Of a stretch of 64,000 nt of DNA, positions 44,889 to 53,810 are shown in pieces (within the stretch, counting starts at the first letter, position 1; each line of letters begins with the position of its first letter). The notes beneath the pieces are model-generated. The model had not been told where the DNA came from, made no database searches, and saw only the letters and a list, made by a program, of their open reading frames with translations. The translations under genes were made by a program, and so were the position numbers. Source of the stretch: Raoultibacter massiliensis (lineage in GTDB: Bacteria; Actinomycetota; Coriobacteriia; Coriobacteriales; Eggerthellaceae); NCBI RefSeq assembly GCF_900199545.1, contig NZ_LT962670.1:328662-392661 (forward strand), given 5' to 3'.

Positions 44889-45301
44889 GTGTACTGCGGC
44901 CTGCTCGACGTCATTTTGGCCCGACGATGCGCTTGCATTGCCCAATTCGTTTCCCATGCGATAATTCGGACGGCGTTTTCCTTATCGCGGTTCTTCCCGT
45001 TGCGCTTCTCGCGCAATCTCCCTCTTACGGCAGACGATTCGACGGTTTCGGCGGCAAACGGTCGCTAATGCTATGCTGGCGGCATCAAATATGCGGCGGA
45101 CGGTTGAACCTATAACCTCGGGACTCAACGATTACAGCTGAGTTTCACGGAGCTTCCGAGACGGTCACGGGTCGACCACGCGAGGGTTAACGATCTCCTG
45201 TAGCTCTTGCATGCAATTTCTCAGATGGTAGAACGGGTAAGAACCTAAATTCGTGTGCGCCCATGCAGGCGCGCACCCGTCTGAGAAAGGAGATGATGAG
45301 C
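44889..45301. other. Upstream region of the gad genes
   Basis: About 410 bp without a gene. It holds a short palindrome TTGCATGCAA (45207-45216) and a leader hairpin near 45253-45276 (GTGTGCGCC-N6-GGCGCGCAC) 10 nt before the AAAGGAG ribosome site. The promoter was not pinned down. Confidence 0.5.
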
Positions 45302-46942
45302 ATGAGCAAATCGAGCGGACCATCCACGTCGTCGGAAAGCGCCCCCATCGGTGCAGTCGGCAAGCCGAGCTTCAAGCGCAGCCTGAGCTTCTTCGGCTTC
45401 TTCGCCATCACCGCTTCAATGGTTATGACGGTGTACGAGTATCCCTCGTTCGCCTCGTCGGGATTCCAATTGGTTTTCTTCCTGATTATCGGCGGCCTGC
45501 TATGGTTCCTTCCGGTTGCCTTGTGCGCTGCCGAGATGGCAACGGTGAAGGGGTGGGAGTCCGGGGGCATTTTCGCCTGGGTCGGCAACACGCTCGGCAA
45601 ACGCTGGGGCTTCGCCGCGCTGTTCTTCCAGTGGTTCCAGATTACCGTCGGCTTCGTGACCATGTCGTTTTTCGTTTTGGCCGCATTGGCCTACGTGTTC
45701 AAATGGGACGCGCTCTACAATAACCCGCTCGTCATGTTCATCGGCGTTGCCATCATAGTATGGGCGTTGACGTTTACGCAGCTCGGCGGTACGAAATTCA
45801 CCGCGCGTATTTCGAAGGTCGGCTTCTTGGGTGGCATTCTGCTTCCAGCCGCGATTCTGTTCGTCGGCTTGGCCGCCTATTTTCTGACTGGCGGTGCGTC
45901 CCAGATAACGATGGACTTTCACACGCTTATCCCCGATTTCAGCAAGGTGGATACGCTTGTGATATTCGCATCGTTCATCTTGGCGTACATGGGCGTAGAG
46001 GCGAGCGCTTCGCATATCAACGAGCTGAAGAATCCGACGCGCAACTACCCGCTCGCCATGATCATCCTCGTCGTTATGACGATTGCGCTTGACGCGCTCG
46101 GCGGGCTGGCCGTTGCGACCACGCTTCCCGCCGAAACGCTCGACAGCAATCTTTCGTTCGGCGTTATCGAGGCGTTCAAGGCGATCTTCGTAACGCACCT
46201 GGGTGCGGAATGGGGATGGCTCGTCTACGTTGTCGCCGTGCTGCTTGCACTCGGCGTGCTCGCCGAGATCTCCGCGTGGATCGTCGGTCCGTCGCGTGCG
46301 CTGCTCGATACCGCGCACGAGGGCATTCTTCCTCCCACGTTCAAGAAGGTCAACAAGCACGGCGTGTCTGTGAAGACGGTCGTTATCCAGGCGGTCATCG
46401 TAACCGTATGGGATGCTGTGCTCTGCGGATCGATCGCCCTTTCGGGCGGATCGAGCTCGTCGGTCGGATATCTGACCGCCATCGGGCTTACCGTTGTCAT
46501 CTACCTCGTGGGATACGTGCTGTTCTTCCTCGGCTACTTCGTATTGGTCTTCAAGAAGAAGGATCTGCCGCGCAAGTTCCAGCTTCCCGGCGGCACGCCG
46601 TTCAAGGCTATCTTCGCCGGCATCGGCATGGTCGTGACGATTGCGACGCTCGTCATCTCCTTCTTCCCCTCTTCGGAGCTGACGCCGCAGGCGAACATGG
46701 TTTATCAGACCACGTTGTTCGTGTGCTTCGCGGTTTCGGTGGCTTTGCCGTTCATCATCTACGGCCTGCGACATCGCTGGTCGGGTTCGGGAACGCTTCC
46801 GCCGACCGGTGGCGATCCGCTTCCTGCAGGCAACGCCGCCGCAGCGCAGGGCATCGGCGGGCCCGATGCGAAGCCGAGTGCTTCGGTGATGGAATCGGCG
46901 GCGTTTAAGGATGCGCGCGCCAAAAACCGTCCGGGCAGTTGA
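45302..46942 (+). CDS. Glutamate:GABA antiporter (GadC-like, APC family)
   Basis: A 546-residue amino acid permease with 12 helices. It starts in the typical way (SFFGFFAITASMVMTVYEYPSFASSG), has a GWESGGIFAWVGNTLGKRWGF segment and a conserved TM8 region (AEISAWIVGPSRALLDTAHEG). The C-terminus has a loose hydrophilic tail like the pH-sensitive plug of GadC. It lies 102 bp before glutamate decarboxylase, and the pair should import glutamate and export GABA for acid resistance. The start 45302 was chosen by the spacing from AAAGGAG. Confidence 0.88.
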   Translation: MSKSSGPSTSSESAPIGAVGKPSFKRSLSFFGFFAITASMVMTVYEYPSFASSGFQLVFFLIIGGLLWFLPVALCAAEMATVKGWESGGIFAWVGNTLGKRWGFAALFFQWFQITVGFVTMSFFVLAALAYVFKWDALYNNPLVMFIGVAIIVWALTFTQLGGTKFTARISKVGFLGGILLPAAILFVGLAAYFLTGGASQITMDFHTLIPDFSKVDTLVIFASFILAYMGVEASASHINELKNPTRNYPLAMIILVVMTIALDALGGLAVATTLPAETLDSNLSFGVIEAFKAIFVTHLGAEWGWLVYVVAVLLALGVLAEISAWIVGPSRALLDTAHEGILPPTFKKVNKHGVSVKTVVIQAVIVTVWDAVLCGSIALSGGSSSSVGYLTAIGLTVVIYLVGYVLFFLGYFVLVFKKKDLPRKFQLPGGTPFKAIFAGIGMVVTIATLVISFFPSSELTPQANMVYQTTLFVCFAVSVALPFIIYGLRHRWSGSGTLPPTGGDPLPAGNAAAAQGIGGPDAKPSASVMESAAFKDARAKNRPGS

Positions 46943-47044
46943 GCCCTCAGGTGGTAAGCACCGCGAGCCGGTCGGTTCGCCAGAAACAACGCTGAATGCA
47001 TTCAACGAGAACATAGAGCAATGTATCAAGAGAAAGGTAAAACA

Positions 47045-48520
47045 ATGAGTGAGAAAAGCACCGTGCTCGAGCAGATGGATGAGAAGACCAAATATCTCAC
47101 CCCGATCTTCGGATCCGAGGCAAGCGATACCCAGATGCCGCTCGATAAAATGAATCAGGAACCGGTCGAGCCGCGTTTGGCCTACGAGATGATCAAAGAG
47201 TACCTCTCCATCGAAGGCAATGCGACGCAGAACCTGACCACGTTCTGCCAAACCTACATGGAGCCCATGGCCACCAAGATCATGGCGGAGACCATGGAGA
47301 AGAACGCAATCGACAAAGACGAGTATCCGATGACGGCCGACCTCGAGAACCGCTGCGTTGCCATGATCGGCAACCTCTGGAACGCCGATCCGAGCGAGGA
47401 GCCCATGGGCACCTCGACTGTCGGGTCTTCGGAGGCGTGCATGCTCGGGGGCCTCGGCATGCTCTTCCGCTGGAAGAAACTTGCGAAGGCTGCTGGCGTG
47501 AACATCTATTCCGAGCGCCGTCCGAACCTCGTCATCTCTTCGGGCTACCAGGTGTGTTGGGAGAAGTTCTGCCGCTACTGGGATATCGAGATGCGCCTTG
47601 TGCCGCTCGAGAAAGATCATCTGTCGCTCAACATGGATACCGTCATGGATTACGTCGACGAGTACACCATCGGCATCACGGCTATCCTCGGTATTACCTA
47701 TACCGGCAAGTTCGACGATGTCGAGAAGCTCGACGAGCTCGTTGAGGCGTACAACCAGGAGCACAAGGATCTTCCGATTCGCATCCATGTCGACGGCGCT
47801 TCGGGCGCCATGGTCGCGCCGTTCGTCGATCCCGATCTCAAGTGGGATTTCCGCTTGAAGAACGTTTGGTCGATCAACACCTCCGGTCACAAATACGGCC
47901 TCGTGTATCCTGGCATCGGCTGGGTTATCTGGCGCAGCAAAGAGGCGCTTCCCGAGGATCTGATCTTCTGGGTGAGCTATCTCGGCGGTGAAGAGGCTAC
48001 GATGGCCATCAACTTCTCACGTTCCGCTTCTCAGATCGTGGGCCAGTACTACGTTTTGATGCGCAACGGTTTCGAGGGCTTCAAAGAGATCCAGCAGCGC
48101 ACGCTCGACGTGGCGCGCTATCTTGCCGCCGAAATCAAGGAGATGGGCCTCTTCGAAATCTACGAAGACGCTTCCAACATCCCGATCGTCTGCTGGGGCC
48201 TCAAAGATGATGCGGACGTGTCATGGTCGCTCTACGATCTGTCCGACCGCCTGCGCATGAGCGGTTGGCTTGTGCCCGCGTATCCGATGCCGAAGGATAT
48301 GGAAGATACCACGGTGCAGCGCGTGGTTGCCCGCCAGGATTTCTCCATGCAGCTTGCCATCAAGCTCGTCGAGGATATGAAAAAGGAAATCGACACTCTG
48401 AACAAGGCGAGGTTCGTAACCGGAAACACGCAGGGAGTCATCAACACCGGATTCAACCACGGTGGACGTGCGGCGGTTGACAAGGCTGCCGATGTGCAGT
48501 CCTCCCAGACTGCGAAGTAA
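47045..48520 (+). CDS. gadB: Glutamate decarboxylase
   Basis: A 491-residue PLP-dependent GAD of the GadA/GadB family. It contains GTSTVGSSEACMLGGLGMLFRWK, the substrate/PLP pocket IHVDGASGAMVAPF, and SINTSGHKYGLVYPGIGWV with Schiff-base Lys283. The C-terminus (NHGGRAAVDKAADV) may close the active site at neutral pH as in E. coli GadB. It turns glutamate into GABA and consumes a proton. The ATG 47045 follows GAAAGG; an in-frame ATG at 47021 has no site. It forms an operon with the antiporter. Confidence 0.96.
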   Translation: MSEKSTVLEQMDEKTKYLTPIFGSEASDTQMPLDKMNQEPVEPRLAYEMIKEYLSIEGNATQNLTTFCQTYMEPMATKIMAETMEKNAIDKDEYPMTADLENRCVAMIGNLWNADPSEEPMGTSTVGSSEACMLGGLGMLFRWKKLAKAAGVNIYSERRPNLVISSGYQVCWEKFCRYWDIEMRLVPLEKDHLSLNMDTVMDYVDEYTIGITAILGITYTGKFDDVEKLDELVEAYNQEHKDLPIRIHVDGASGAMVAPFVDPDLKWDFRLKNVWSINTSGHKYGLVYPGIGWVIWRSKEALPEDLIFWVSYLGGEEATMAINFSRSASQIVGQYYVLMRNGFEGFKEIQQRTLDVARYLAAEIKEMGLFEIYEDASNIPIVCWGLKDDADVSWSLYDLSDRLRMSGWLVPAYPMPKDMEDTTVQRVVARQDFSMQLAIKLVEDMKKEIDTLNKARFVTGNTQGVINTGFNHGGRAAVDKAADVQSSQTAK

Positions 48521-48560
48521 TCGTTTCCGACACCCGGTGCGATAACGGCAGGGCGAAGAG

Positions 48561-48590
48561 GGGCGCATCCGCGTAAGCGGGTGCGCCCTT
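48561..48590 (+). terminator. Terminator after gadB
   Basis: GGGCGCATCCGC / GCGGGTGCGCCC forms a 12-bp stem with one G-U pair and a GTAA tetraloop, 40 bp after the stop. Confidence 0.75.
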
Positions 48591-48659
48591 GCCGTTCTGC
48601 TTGGGATTGCACGCGGGCGCTGCATGCGGGGCAGGGTGCGCGCGGGCGCGCACGGCGTT

Positions 48660-48684
48660 GCAGCCGGATGCCCGGATAGCTGCC
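48660..48684. repeat. Dispersed 25-bp repeat, copy 1
   Basis: GCAGCCGGATGCCCG-GATAGCTGCC recurs at 52535-52559 with two mismatches. Both copies lie just past the 3' end of a minus-strand regulator gene. Confidence 0.55.
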
Positions 48685-48689
48685 TGCGC

Positions 48690-50222
48690 TCAATGCGCGT
48701 GGGGAACCGGCTTGTCAGCTCCGCCGTCTTGCGAAAACGCGAAATCTCCCGCGTCTACGAGCGCGAGCAGCTCTTCTCGCGATGAGACGCCGATCTTGCG
48801 ATAGATGTTGCGGATATGGGTGCGCACGGTGCTCACCGAGAGTACGAGCGTCTTGGCGATGAATACGGGATTGTGACCCCGTCCGATATAGAGCAGGATC
48901 TCTGCTTCTCGCGGCGAGAGCGATTTTTCCCGCGCGATCTCTTCGCAGCGGGTTTTCAGGAACTCTTCCACCGGCACGGCGGCGACGCTCGTCGTGGGAG
49001 CATCGCCGTGATTGCGCGAGAGGGATATGAGCGCAGCGAAGATGAGTCCGGTAAAGTAAAGCGTGCTGATAACGAGAAGCGCGGGTCCGAGGGTGTCTTC
49101 GGGGATGATCTGGCTGACCTGTATTCCCCCGAGCGAAATGACGGAGAATGCGGTAAGGGTGCCTCCGAATATGAGCGACGGCGGAAACTCGCGAGCGTGG
49201 GCGACGGCACACAGCGCGGCGAGCGCAAGCAGCCCGAGCATAGCGAAGAATACGTAGACCGCTGCGGCCCCGATCCATTGCGGGACCGTGTCAAGCGGAA
49301 AGCTGTTGAACACGATGAGCACAAGAGAGCAGATAGGCAGCAGAAGCTGGTAGATGAACGAGAAAAACGGGCGCTTGATGGGAATGAAGCAGAAGGGGAT
49401 CACGATAAGCGGCGCGATCATTCCCGCGAAGATCTCGATGTCGTAGGAGCCGAACAAGCTGAACTTGCGTGCCGACATCGTGAAGGCGAACACGATGAAC
49501 CCGATGAACGGGGCGGCGGCAACCGAGGCAAGCCGCTTAAAGGTCTGGATGACCGGGTCGTTGCCCTGTCGCACGGGAAGCGATTCTGCTACAAGCGAAT
49601 CGGCGGCGACCCCATCGTCGCTCGGTTCTTTTTCCGATTCGGGCCTCCCGTCTGCCTCGAGTGCGATGCCATGGGAGAGCGCTTTGACGATCGGCGTGGA
49701 TACGCCGATGATGAGCATTAAGAAATACGATGCAAGAAGGGCGAGCCCGTCTAGAGACGAAAGCATGAAAGCCACGAGCGATCCAATGCCGCAGAACACT
49801 GCAAGATGGAGAAGGACCCTCCTGATGTCCATCGAGGCAAGTAGCGTTCCCCATGCGACGCAAAGGGGGATGAGTCCGAAGCCGCAGGCGATGCCAGCAA
49901 TGGCCTTGAGCGGAAGAATCTGCCCCCAAAAGGCATCAATCGCCATGAGCGCGAATCCCCCCAGGTAAAGAACCGTCGAGATCCCGATGGACTTCGACGA
50001 GAAGAGTGCGTCTTCTATAGGGCATCTAAACGAGGCGAGCGCTAAGGCGATGCCGGAAGCAAGGGCGCTGATCAGCAGGGGGTTGACGAACCATCCTATG
50101 GAGTCGGCGGCAACATTGATCGATTCGCCGAACGTGACAACGTTCGGCGAATAAATCGGTATGGTGGCGAAAAAGGCCGCGAAGGCTGAAAGCTCTGCTC
50201 TAAATCGAATGCTCGATCGCAT
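48690..50222 (-). CDS. Multi-pass membrane LuxR-family regulator, pair 2
   Basis: A 510-residue protein with about 12 hydrophobic segments and a C-terminal LuxR HTH: REKSLSPREAEILLYIGRGHNPVFIAKTLVLSVSTVRTHIRNIYRKIGV. It is divergent from the FAD reductase at 50524. Three starts are possible (50249, 50234 and 50222); 50222 has the best site (GGGAGG) and keeps MRSSIRFRAELSAF at the beginning of TM1. A charged loop (SEKEPSDDGVAADS) splits the membrane part in two halves. The ligand is unknown. Confidence 0.85.
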   Translation of the reverse strand: MRSSIRFRAELSAFAAFFATIPIYSPNVVTFGESINVAADSIGWFVNPLLISALASGIALALASFRCPIEDALFSSKSIGISTVLYLGGFALMAIDAFWGQILPLKAIAGIACGFGLIPLCVAWGTLLASMDIRRVLLHLAVFCGIGSLVAFMLSSLDGLALLASYFLMLIIGVSTPIVKALSHGIALEADGRPESEKEPSDDGVAADSLVAESLPVRQGNDPVIQTFKRLASVAAAPFIGFIVFAFTMSARKFSLFGSYDIEIFAGMIAPLIVIPFCFIPIKRPFFSFIYQLLLPICSLVLIVFNSFPLDTVPQWIGAAAVYVFFAMLGLLALAALCAVAHAREFPPSLIFGGTLTAFSVISLGGIQVSQIIPEDTLGPALLVISTLYFTGLIFAALISLSRNHGDAPTTSVAAVPVEEFLKTRCEEIAREKSLSPREAEILLYIGRGHNPVFIAKTLVLSVSTVRTHIRNIYRKIGVSSREELLALVDAGDFAFSQDGGADKPVPHAH

Positions 50223-50414
50223 AACGCCTCCCATCGTTCCCTTTCCCATGATACGTCAAAGCAGGTGTCTTCCGCTAAACGAAACGGGTTGATTGAGCTC
50301 GAGAGCGGGATTTACCACAAAAGCGTGATGCCGAAACGGAGACGTGTGCGGTTTTACCGAAATAGTGCGATTCCTCGGCAGCCAGCCATTTTCGACAATG
50401 GATGCGTGCAATGG

Positions 50415-50488
50415 CGAGGGCGTCTGCTTGGAAATTGGTTTCCTCCTTCCATCCCTCCCTTGGATCGATTTCCAAGCAGACGCCCTCG
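50415..50488. repeat. 21-bp perfect inverted repeat between LuxR and FAD reductase genes
   Basis: CGAGGGCGTCTGCTTGGAAA(T) at 50415-50435 is exactly repeated in inverse at 50468-50488, with 32 bp between. Pairing extends weakly into the loop. It ends about 25 nt before the GGAGGG ribosome site of the FAD reductase. It could be a large operator, an attenuator or a remnant of an insertion. Confidence 0.85.
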
Positions 50489-50523
50489 CTTGACGGATTT
50501 GATGCCTGTAGGAGGGAATTAGC

Positions 50524-52368
50524 ATGAGTGAAAAAGCACTGCATGAAAAAACGATGGAAGAAAAGCAAGCGGGCTTGTCGCGAAGGGCGTTCCTCGGATG
50601 GGGAGCCGCTGCTGCGGTTGTTGCCGGGGCGGGGCTTGCGGGATGCAGTCCGGCGACATCCGCCGATGCCGAAGGTTCGGCGAACGCTTCGGGCTCGGGC
50701 TCGTCGAGCTCTTCTGCCGCCTCTTGGCGCACGGCCCCCGAAGCTCCTGCCGAGGTCGCCGAAGAAGCGACGTGCGATGTGCTCGTCATCGGATTGGGTC
50801 ATGCGGGGAGCTGCGCCGCGCGAGCCGCAGCGGAGAGCGGGGCCACGGTGTACGCGTTCGAAAAGCAGACGCAAGATACTCGTTCGTACATGTCGGGCGG
50901 GCAGGTAGGCCACATCAATTCCGAGCTTTTGGCGAGCCAGGGCGTCCCCGAGGTTGATGAGCTCGTATTCATGAACGATTGGATGCTGCGCCACAACAAC
51001 CGTCCGAACCCGGGCCTCATTCGCCGGTACGCCGCCAGCTCGGGAGAATGTTTCGATTGGTTGTTCGGCGATTACATTTCCGATCCCGCGAGCGTCGTTA
51101 TCCGCCAATGGCCGGCAAACGATGCCTACCAGGAGCAGATTGGAGGCTTGCGCGGTTTTATCGGCTGCGCGCACACTGGCGACTTCATGGTTGAAGCGCT
51201 CGATCATTGCGCCGAGGTTGTCGAGCAAAACGGCGGCAAAGTGTACTACGGGACGAGCGGCTACCTGCTCATCACCGATGATGCGGGTGCGGTGACCGGC
51301 GCTTACGGAGAGCAATCCGATGGGACGTACGTGAAGGTGACGGCGAGCAAGGGCGTCATTCTGGCCGGTGGCGGCTTCGGCGGCAACGAGGACATGCTGA
51401 CCGATCTTTACACTGAAAGCCTTGGCCTCAAGCCCGAGGGCGAAAAGCTCTCCGCGGGCATGGATCAGGACGGATCGGGCGTGGCGCTCGGCTATTGGGC
51501 GGGCGGCAAGCTCGATCCTTGCATGAGCGGCATGGGCGGTAATTACTTCTATCCGTGCGATTCGCCGAGCGACCCGGCGGGCACGGCGCCGGTGCTATGG
51601 CTCAACAGCCACGGTAAGCGCTACTGCAATGAGGGGTTCGGCTCGATCGAGCTCGCCGCTATCCCCGGCGCAAAGGAGCCTTCGGGCATTATCGCGACTG
51701 TGTTCGGCAGCAACGTCGATGATTACGTGCATGCGCAAGTCCCTTCGCATATGGCGATAGACTACGCGCATGAGGCGAGCCAGCCGAGCATGTCGGGTCT
51801 CCACGAGGCGATGGAAAAAGCGCTTGCCGGAGGCGCCGCGGGTTCTGCAGGCGCGGAAGAATCTTCCGATGGCGCTGCAGGTGGCGGTGCAGATGCTGCG
51901 GCTGGGGAAGAGGGCGGCGGAGCCCCTGCTGCTGGCGGCCCCGGCGGTAGCACGACGGTGTACTGTTCGGATGATCTTGCGACGCTTGCGGGATATCTCG
52001 GCTACACCGGGGAGGCCGTTGATAACTTCGTTGCATCGGTCGAGCGCTACAACGAGCTGTGCGATCAGGGTCGCGATGAGGACTTCGGCAAGGATGCCCA
52101 CCTCATGATCAGGATGGAGGCTCCCTATTACGCGTATTGCGCCGAGAAGGAGATCGGCACGCCTATGGTTACCACGTCGGGTTTGCTTGTGAACGAGGAT
52201 AGCCAGGTGCTCGATCAGAACTGCAATCCTATCAAGGGCCTGTTCGCCGCCGGCAACAACTCCGGTAGCCGTTTCGGGTATCAGTACACCACGTCGATTT
52301 CGGGCGTGAGCCTTGGCATCGCCCAAACGCAGGGCTATATGGTCGGGAAGCATGCGGCTGAGCTGTAA
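50524..52368 (+). CDS. Tat-exported FAD-dependent reductase, pair 2, with Gly/Ala-rich insertion
   Basis: A 614-residue flavoprotein of the fumarate reductase family. The N-terminus has LSRRAFLGWGAAAAVVAGAGLAGC (twin Arg, lipobox LAGC). FAD binding begins CDVLVIGLGHAGSCAARAA; the C-terminal FAD contacts are in GLFAAGNNSGSRFGYQY. A low-complexity insertion of about 45 residues (51826-51954; GGAAGSAGAEESSDGAAGGG and on) interrupts the region that in relatives runs straight from the capping domain to the final strand. It has no FMN or heme domain. GGAGGG precedes the ATG. Substrate unknown. Confidence 0.88.
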   Translation: MSEKALHEKTMEEKQAGLSRRAFLGWGAAAAVVAGAGLAGCSPATSADAEGSANASGSGSSSSSAASWRTAPEAPAEVAEEATCDVLVIGLGHAGSCAARAAAESGATVYAFEKQTQDTRSYMSGGQVGHINSELLASQGVPEVDELVFMNDWMLRHNNRPNPGLIRRYAASSGECFDWLFGDYISDPASVVIRQWPANDAYQEQIGGLRGFIGCAHTGDFMVEALDHCAEVVEQNGGKVYYGTSGYLLITDDAGAVTGAYGEQSDGTYVKVTASKGVILAGGGFGGNEDMLTDLYTESLGLKPEGEKLSAGMDQDGSGVALGYWAGGKLDPCMSGMGGNYFYPCDSPSDPAGTAPVLWLNSHGKRYCNEGFGSIELAAIPGAKEPSGIIATVFGSNVDDYVHAQVPSHMAIDYAHEASQPSMSGLHEAMEKALAGGAAGSAGAEESSDGAAGGGADAAAGEEGGGAPAAGGPGGSTTVYCSDDLATLAGYLGYTGEAVDNFVASVERYNELCDQGRDEDFGKDAHLMIRMEAPYYAYCAEKEIGTPMVTTSGLLVNEDSQVLDQNCNPIKGLFAAGNNSGSRFGYQYTTSISGVSLGIAQTQGYMVGKHAAEL

Positions 52369-52478
52369 GCGGTAAAGCTGGGGTTTCCAGGCGGGTGAAC
52401 TTGCCTAGCATGCGGGTTGGCGGGCGCGGCGCATCGCATTTGCATCCAGCGAGTGTCAGGTGCATATGCCCAGAGAAA

Positions 52479-52514
52479 GCGTGCGGCCGGAGGCGAATGT
52501 TTCCAGCCGCACGC
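52479..52514. terminator. Convergent terminator-like hairpin
   Basis: GCGTGCGGC 52479-52487 and GCCGCACGC 52506-52514 form a 9-bp perfect stem (11 with flanks) with an 18-nt loop. It lies between the FAD reductase and the XRE gene and may serve both. Confidence 0.6.
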
Positions 52515-52534
52515 ATGGGTGTCCGGGCGGCCGA

Positions 52535-52559
52535 GCAGCCGGATGCCCGAATAACTGCC
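52535..52559. repeat. Dispersed 25-bp repeat, copy 2
   Basis: GCAGCCGGATGCCCG-AATAACTGCC, 23 of 25 identical to 48660-48684. It lies 18 bp past the stop of the XRE gene. Confidence 0.55.
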
Positions 52560-52577
52560 CGGCTCGTCGCCGGTTGC

Positions 52578-53144
52578 CTAGCTGAACAGCATCAAGCTCG
52601 CATACGCGATGATGCCGCCGCATGCGCCGAAGCCGATGACGAGCAGCGTTTTGCGCACCAGATGGTTCTTGCGCTCGCGGGCGGCTTTTTCGCGATCGAC
52701 GGGCTTGCCCTCCATGAACGCGAGGATCTCGGAATACGTTTTCACGTTGTTCTTCTTCTTGATCCTGTCGACGATAACTGCGCTGACCATGGCGACGGCC
52801 CAGAGGGCGAACGGCAGCACCAGGCCGGGAAATCCCCACATGCTGAAGCACGGGCCGATCAGCGCCACGCAGAGCACTACGCAGACGAGCATGATCCATC
52901 CGAGCTTGTTCATCTTGTTGGCTTCGACGGTTTCTCTCATGGTTTTGACATCTCCTTTGACTAGTTCGTCTATCGTTACGTCGAAAAGAGCGCTCAGCAG
53001 AAGGAGGCTTTGCACATCCGGATAGGTACGGTCGGTCTCCCAGTTCGATATCGTCTGACGCGAGACGTATATCTTCTCTGCGAGATCTTCCTGCGATAAC
53101 CCGCGGGCCGTACGATGGATCCTGATCTGGTTGCCGAGTTCCAC
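52578..53144 (-). CDS. XRE-family regulator with membrane helices
   Basis: A 188-residue protein. Residues 1-65 are a Cro/C1 HTH: IRIHRTARGLSQEDLAEKIYVSRQTISNWETDRTYPDVQSLLLLSALFDVTIDELVKGD. Two hydrophobic helices follow (near 82-103 and 106-125), a basic loop, and a last helix (TLLVIGFGACGGIIAYASL). The start is GTG 53144 with AAAGGA upstream. Such proteins bind DNA from the membrane and often sense cell-envelope stress. It stands alone. Confidence 0.87.
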   Translation of the reverse strand: MELGNQIRIHRTARGLSQEDLAEKIYVSRQTISNWETDRTYPDVQSLLLLSALFDVTIDELVKGDVKTMRETVEANKMNKLGWIMLVCVVLCVALIGPCFSMWGFPGLVLPFALWAVAMVSAVIVDRIKKKNNVKTYSEILAFMEGKPVDREKAARERKNHLVRKTLLVIGFGACGGIIAYASLMLFS

Positions 53145-53325
53145 TGCATTCCTTTCGCGATTCGGAGCATGTCATGTCGGGAGATACGATACCACCAAAA
53201 CGGTTTGACATGAGGGTTTTGGCGCTGTCTAAAGTGTTTGACAGGCGTGGGATCTGGACGTTCGGCGCGTGTGACTCTTTGCGTCGATGGTGTTCCGTAT
53301 CCCCCCGTGAAGAAAATCGTTACGT

Positions 53326-53507
53326 GGGTGCAGGTTATTTCGGTTTTGTACGCTTTCTCGTGCTTCTAAAGGCCATGTTCTCGCCATGCGGATGGCCCGA
53401 TATTGGTAACGTCGGAAAGGTCCCAGATCAGAGAAATGGTCGATTTCCAACATGAACGGCCTCGCCTCGCCTCGACGCCGTGAAGCACGCAAAACCGAAA
53501 TAACCTG
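53326..53507. repeat. Inverted pair of 22-bp repeats in gene-free DNA
   Basis: GGGTGCAGGTTATTTCGGTT(TT) at 53326-53347 is repeated exactly in inverse at 53486-53507. The flanks are also related (GAAGAAAATCG versus GAAAAAGCTTG; CGTGCTTC on the other side). The surrounding 53145-53810 (666 bp) has no credible gene but has two TTTGACA elements near 53205 and 53235. Confidence 0.75.
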
Positions 53508-53810
53508 CACCCAGGTCAAGCTTTTTCTCACGAAAGCTTGGGATTCTATTCGATTTGGTGGTGATTCGCGGCATCGCGTGAATACTGCGTTTCGCGAAGA
53601 GGTTGGCTCCTTGCAGCGTTCTTTGCGATGATGGGCGGCGACTTCTTGCGCAGAAGGCGATGGCGACAGGGCGACCGCGGCGGCCGCATGATTCGCGCGG
53701 GGCGGCATCGGGGTGCGCAGGCAAGCCGAAGCCAAGGCGAAGGCGGCCGGAGCATGTCCGGCCGCCTTCGCAGAGTGTAATCGATGTCGATGCTTACGGT
53801 AGCGAAATCG

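Noticed and set aside
45500..47890. A 796-codon minus-strand frame opposite the antiporter and gadB
   Set aside because: Very Arg/His-rich antisense shadow of two well-supported genes.
53229..53735. A 168-codon minus-strand frame in the gene-free region
   Set aside because: No ribosome site, no recognisable domain, and it reads through both inverted repeats; treated as chance.
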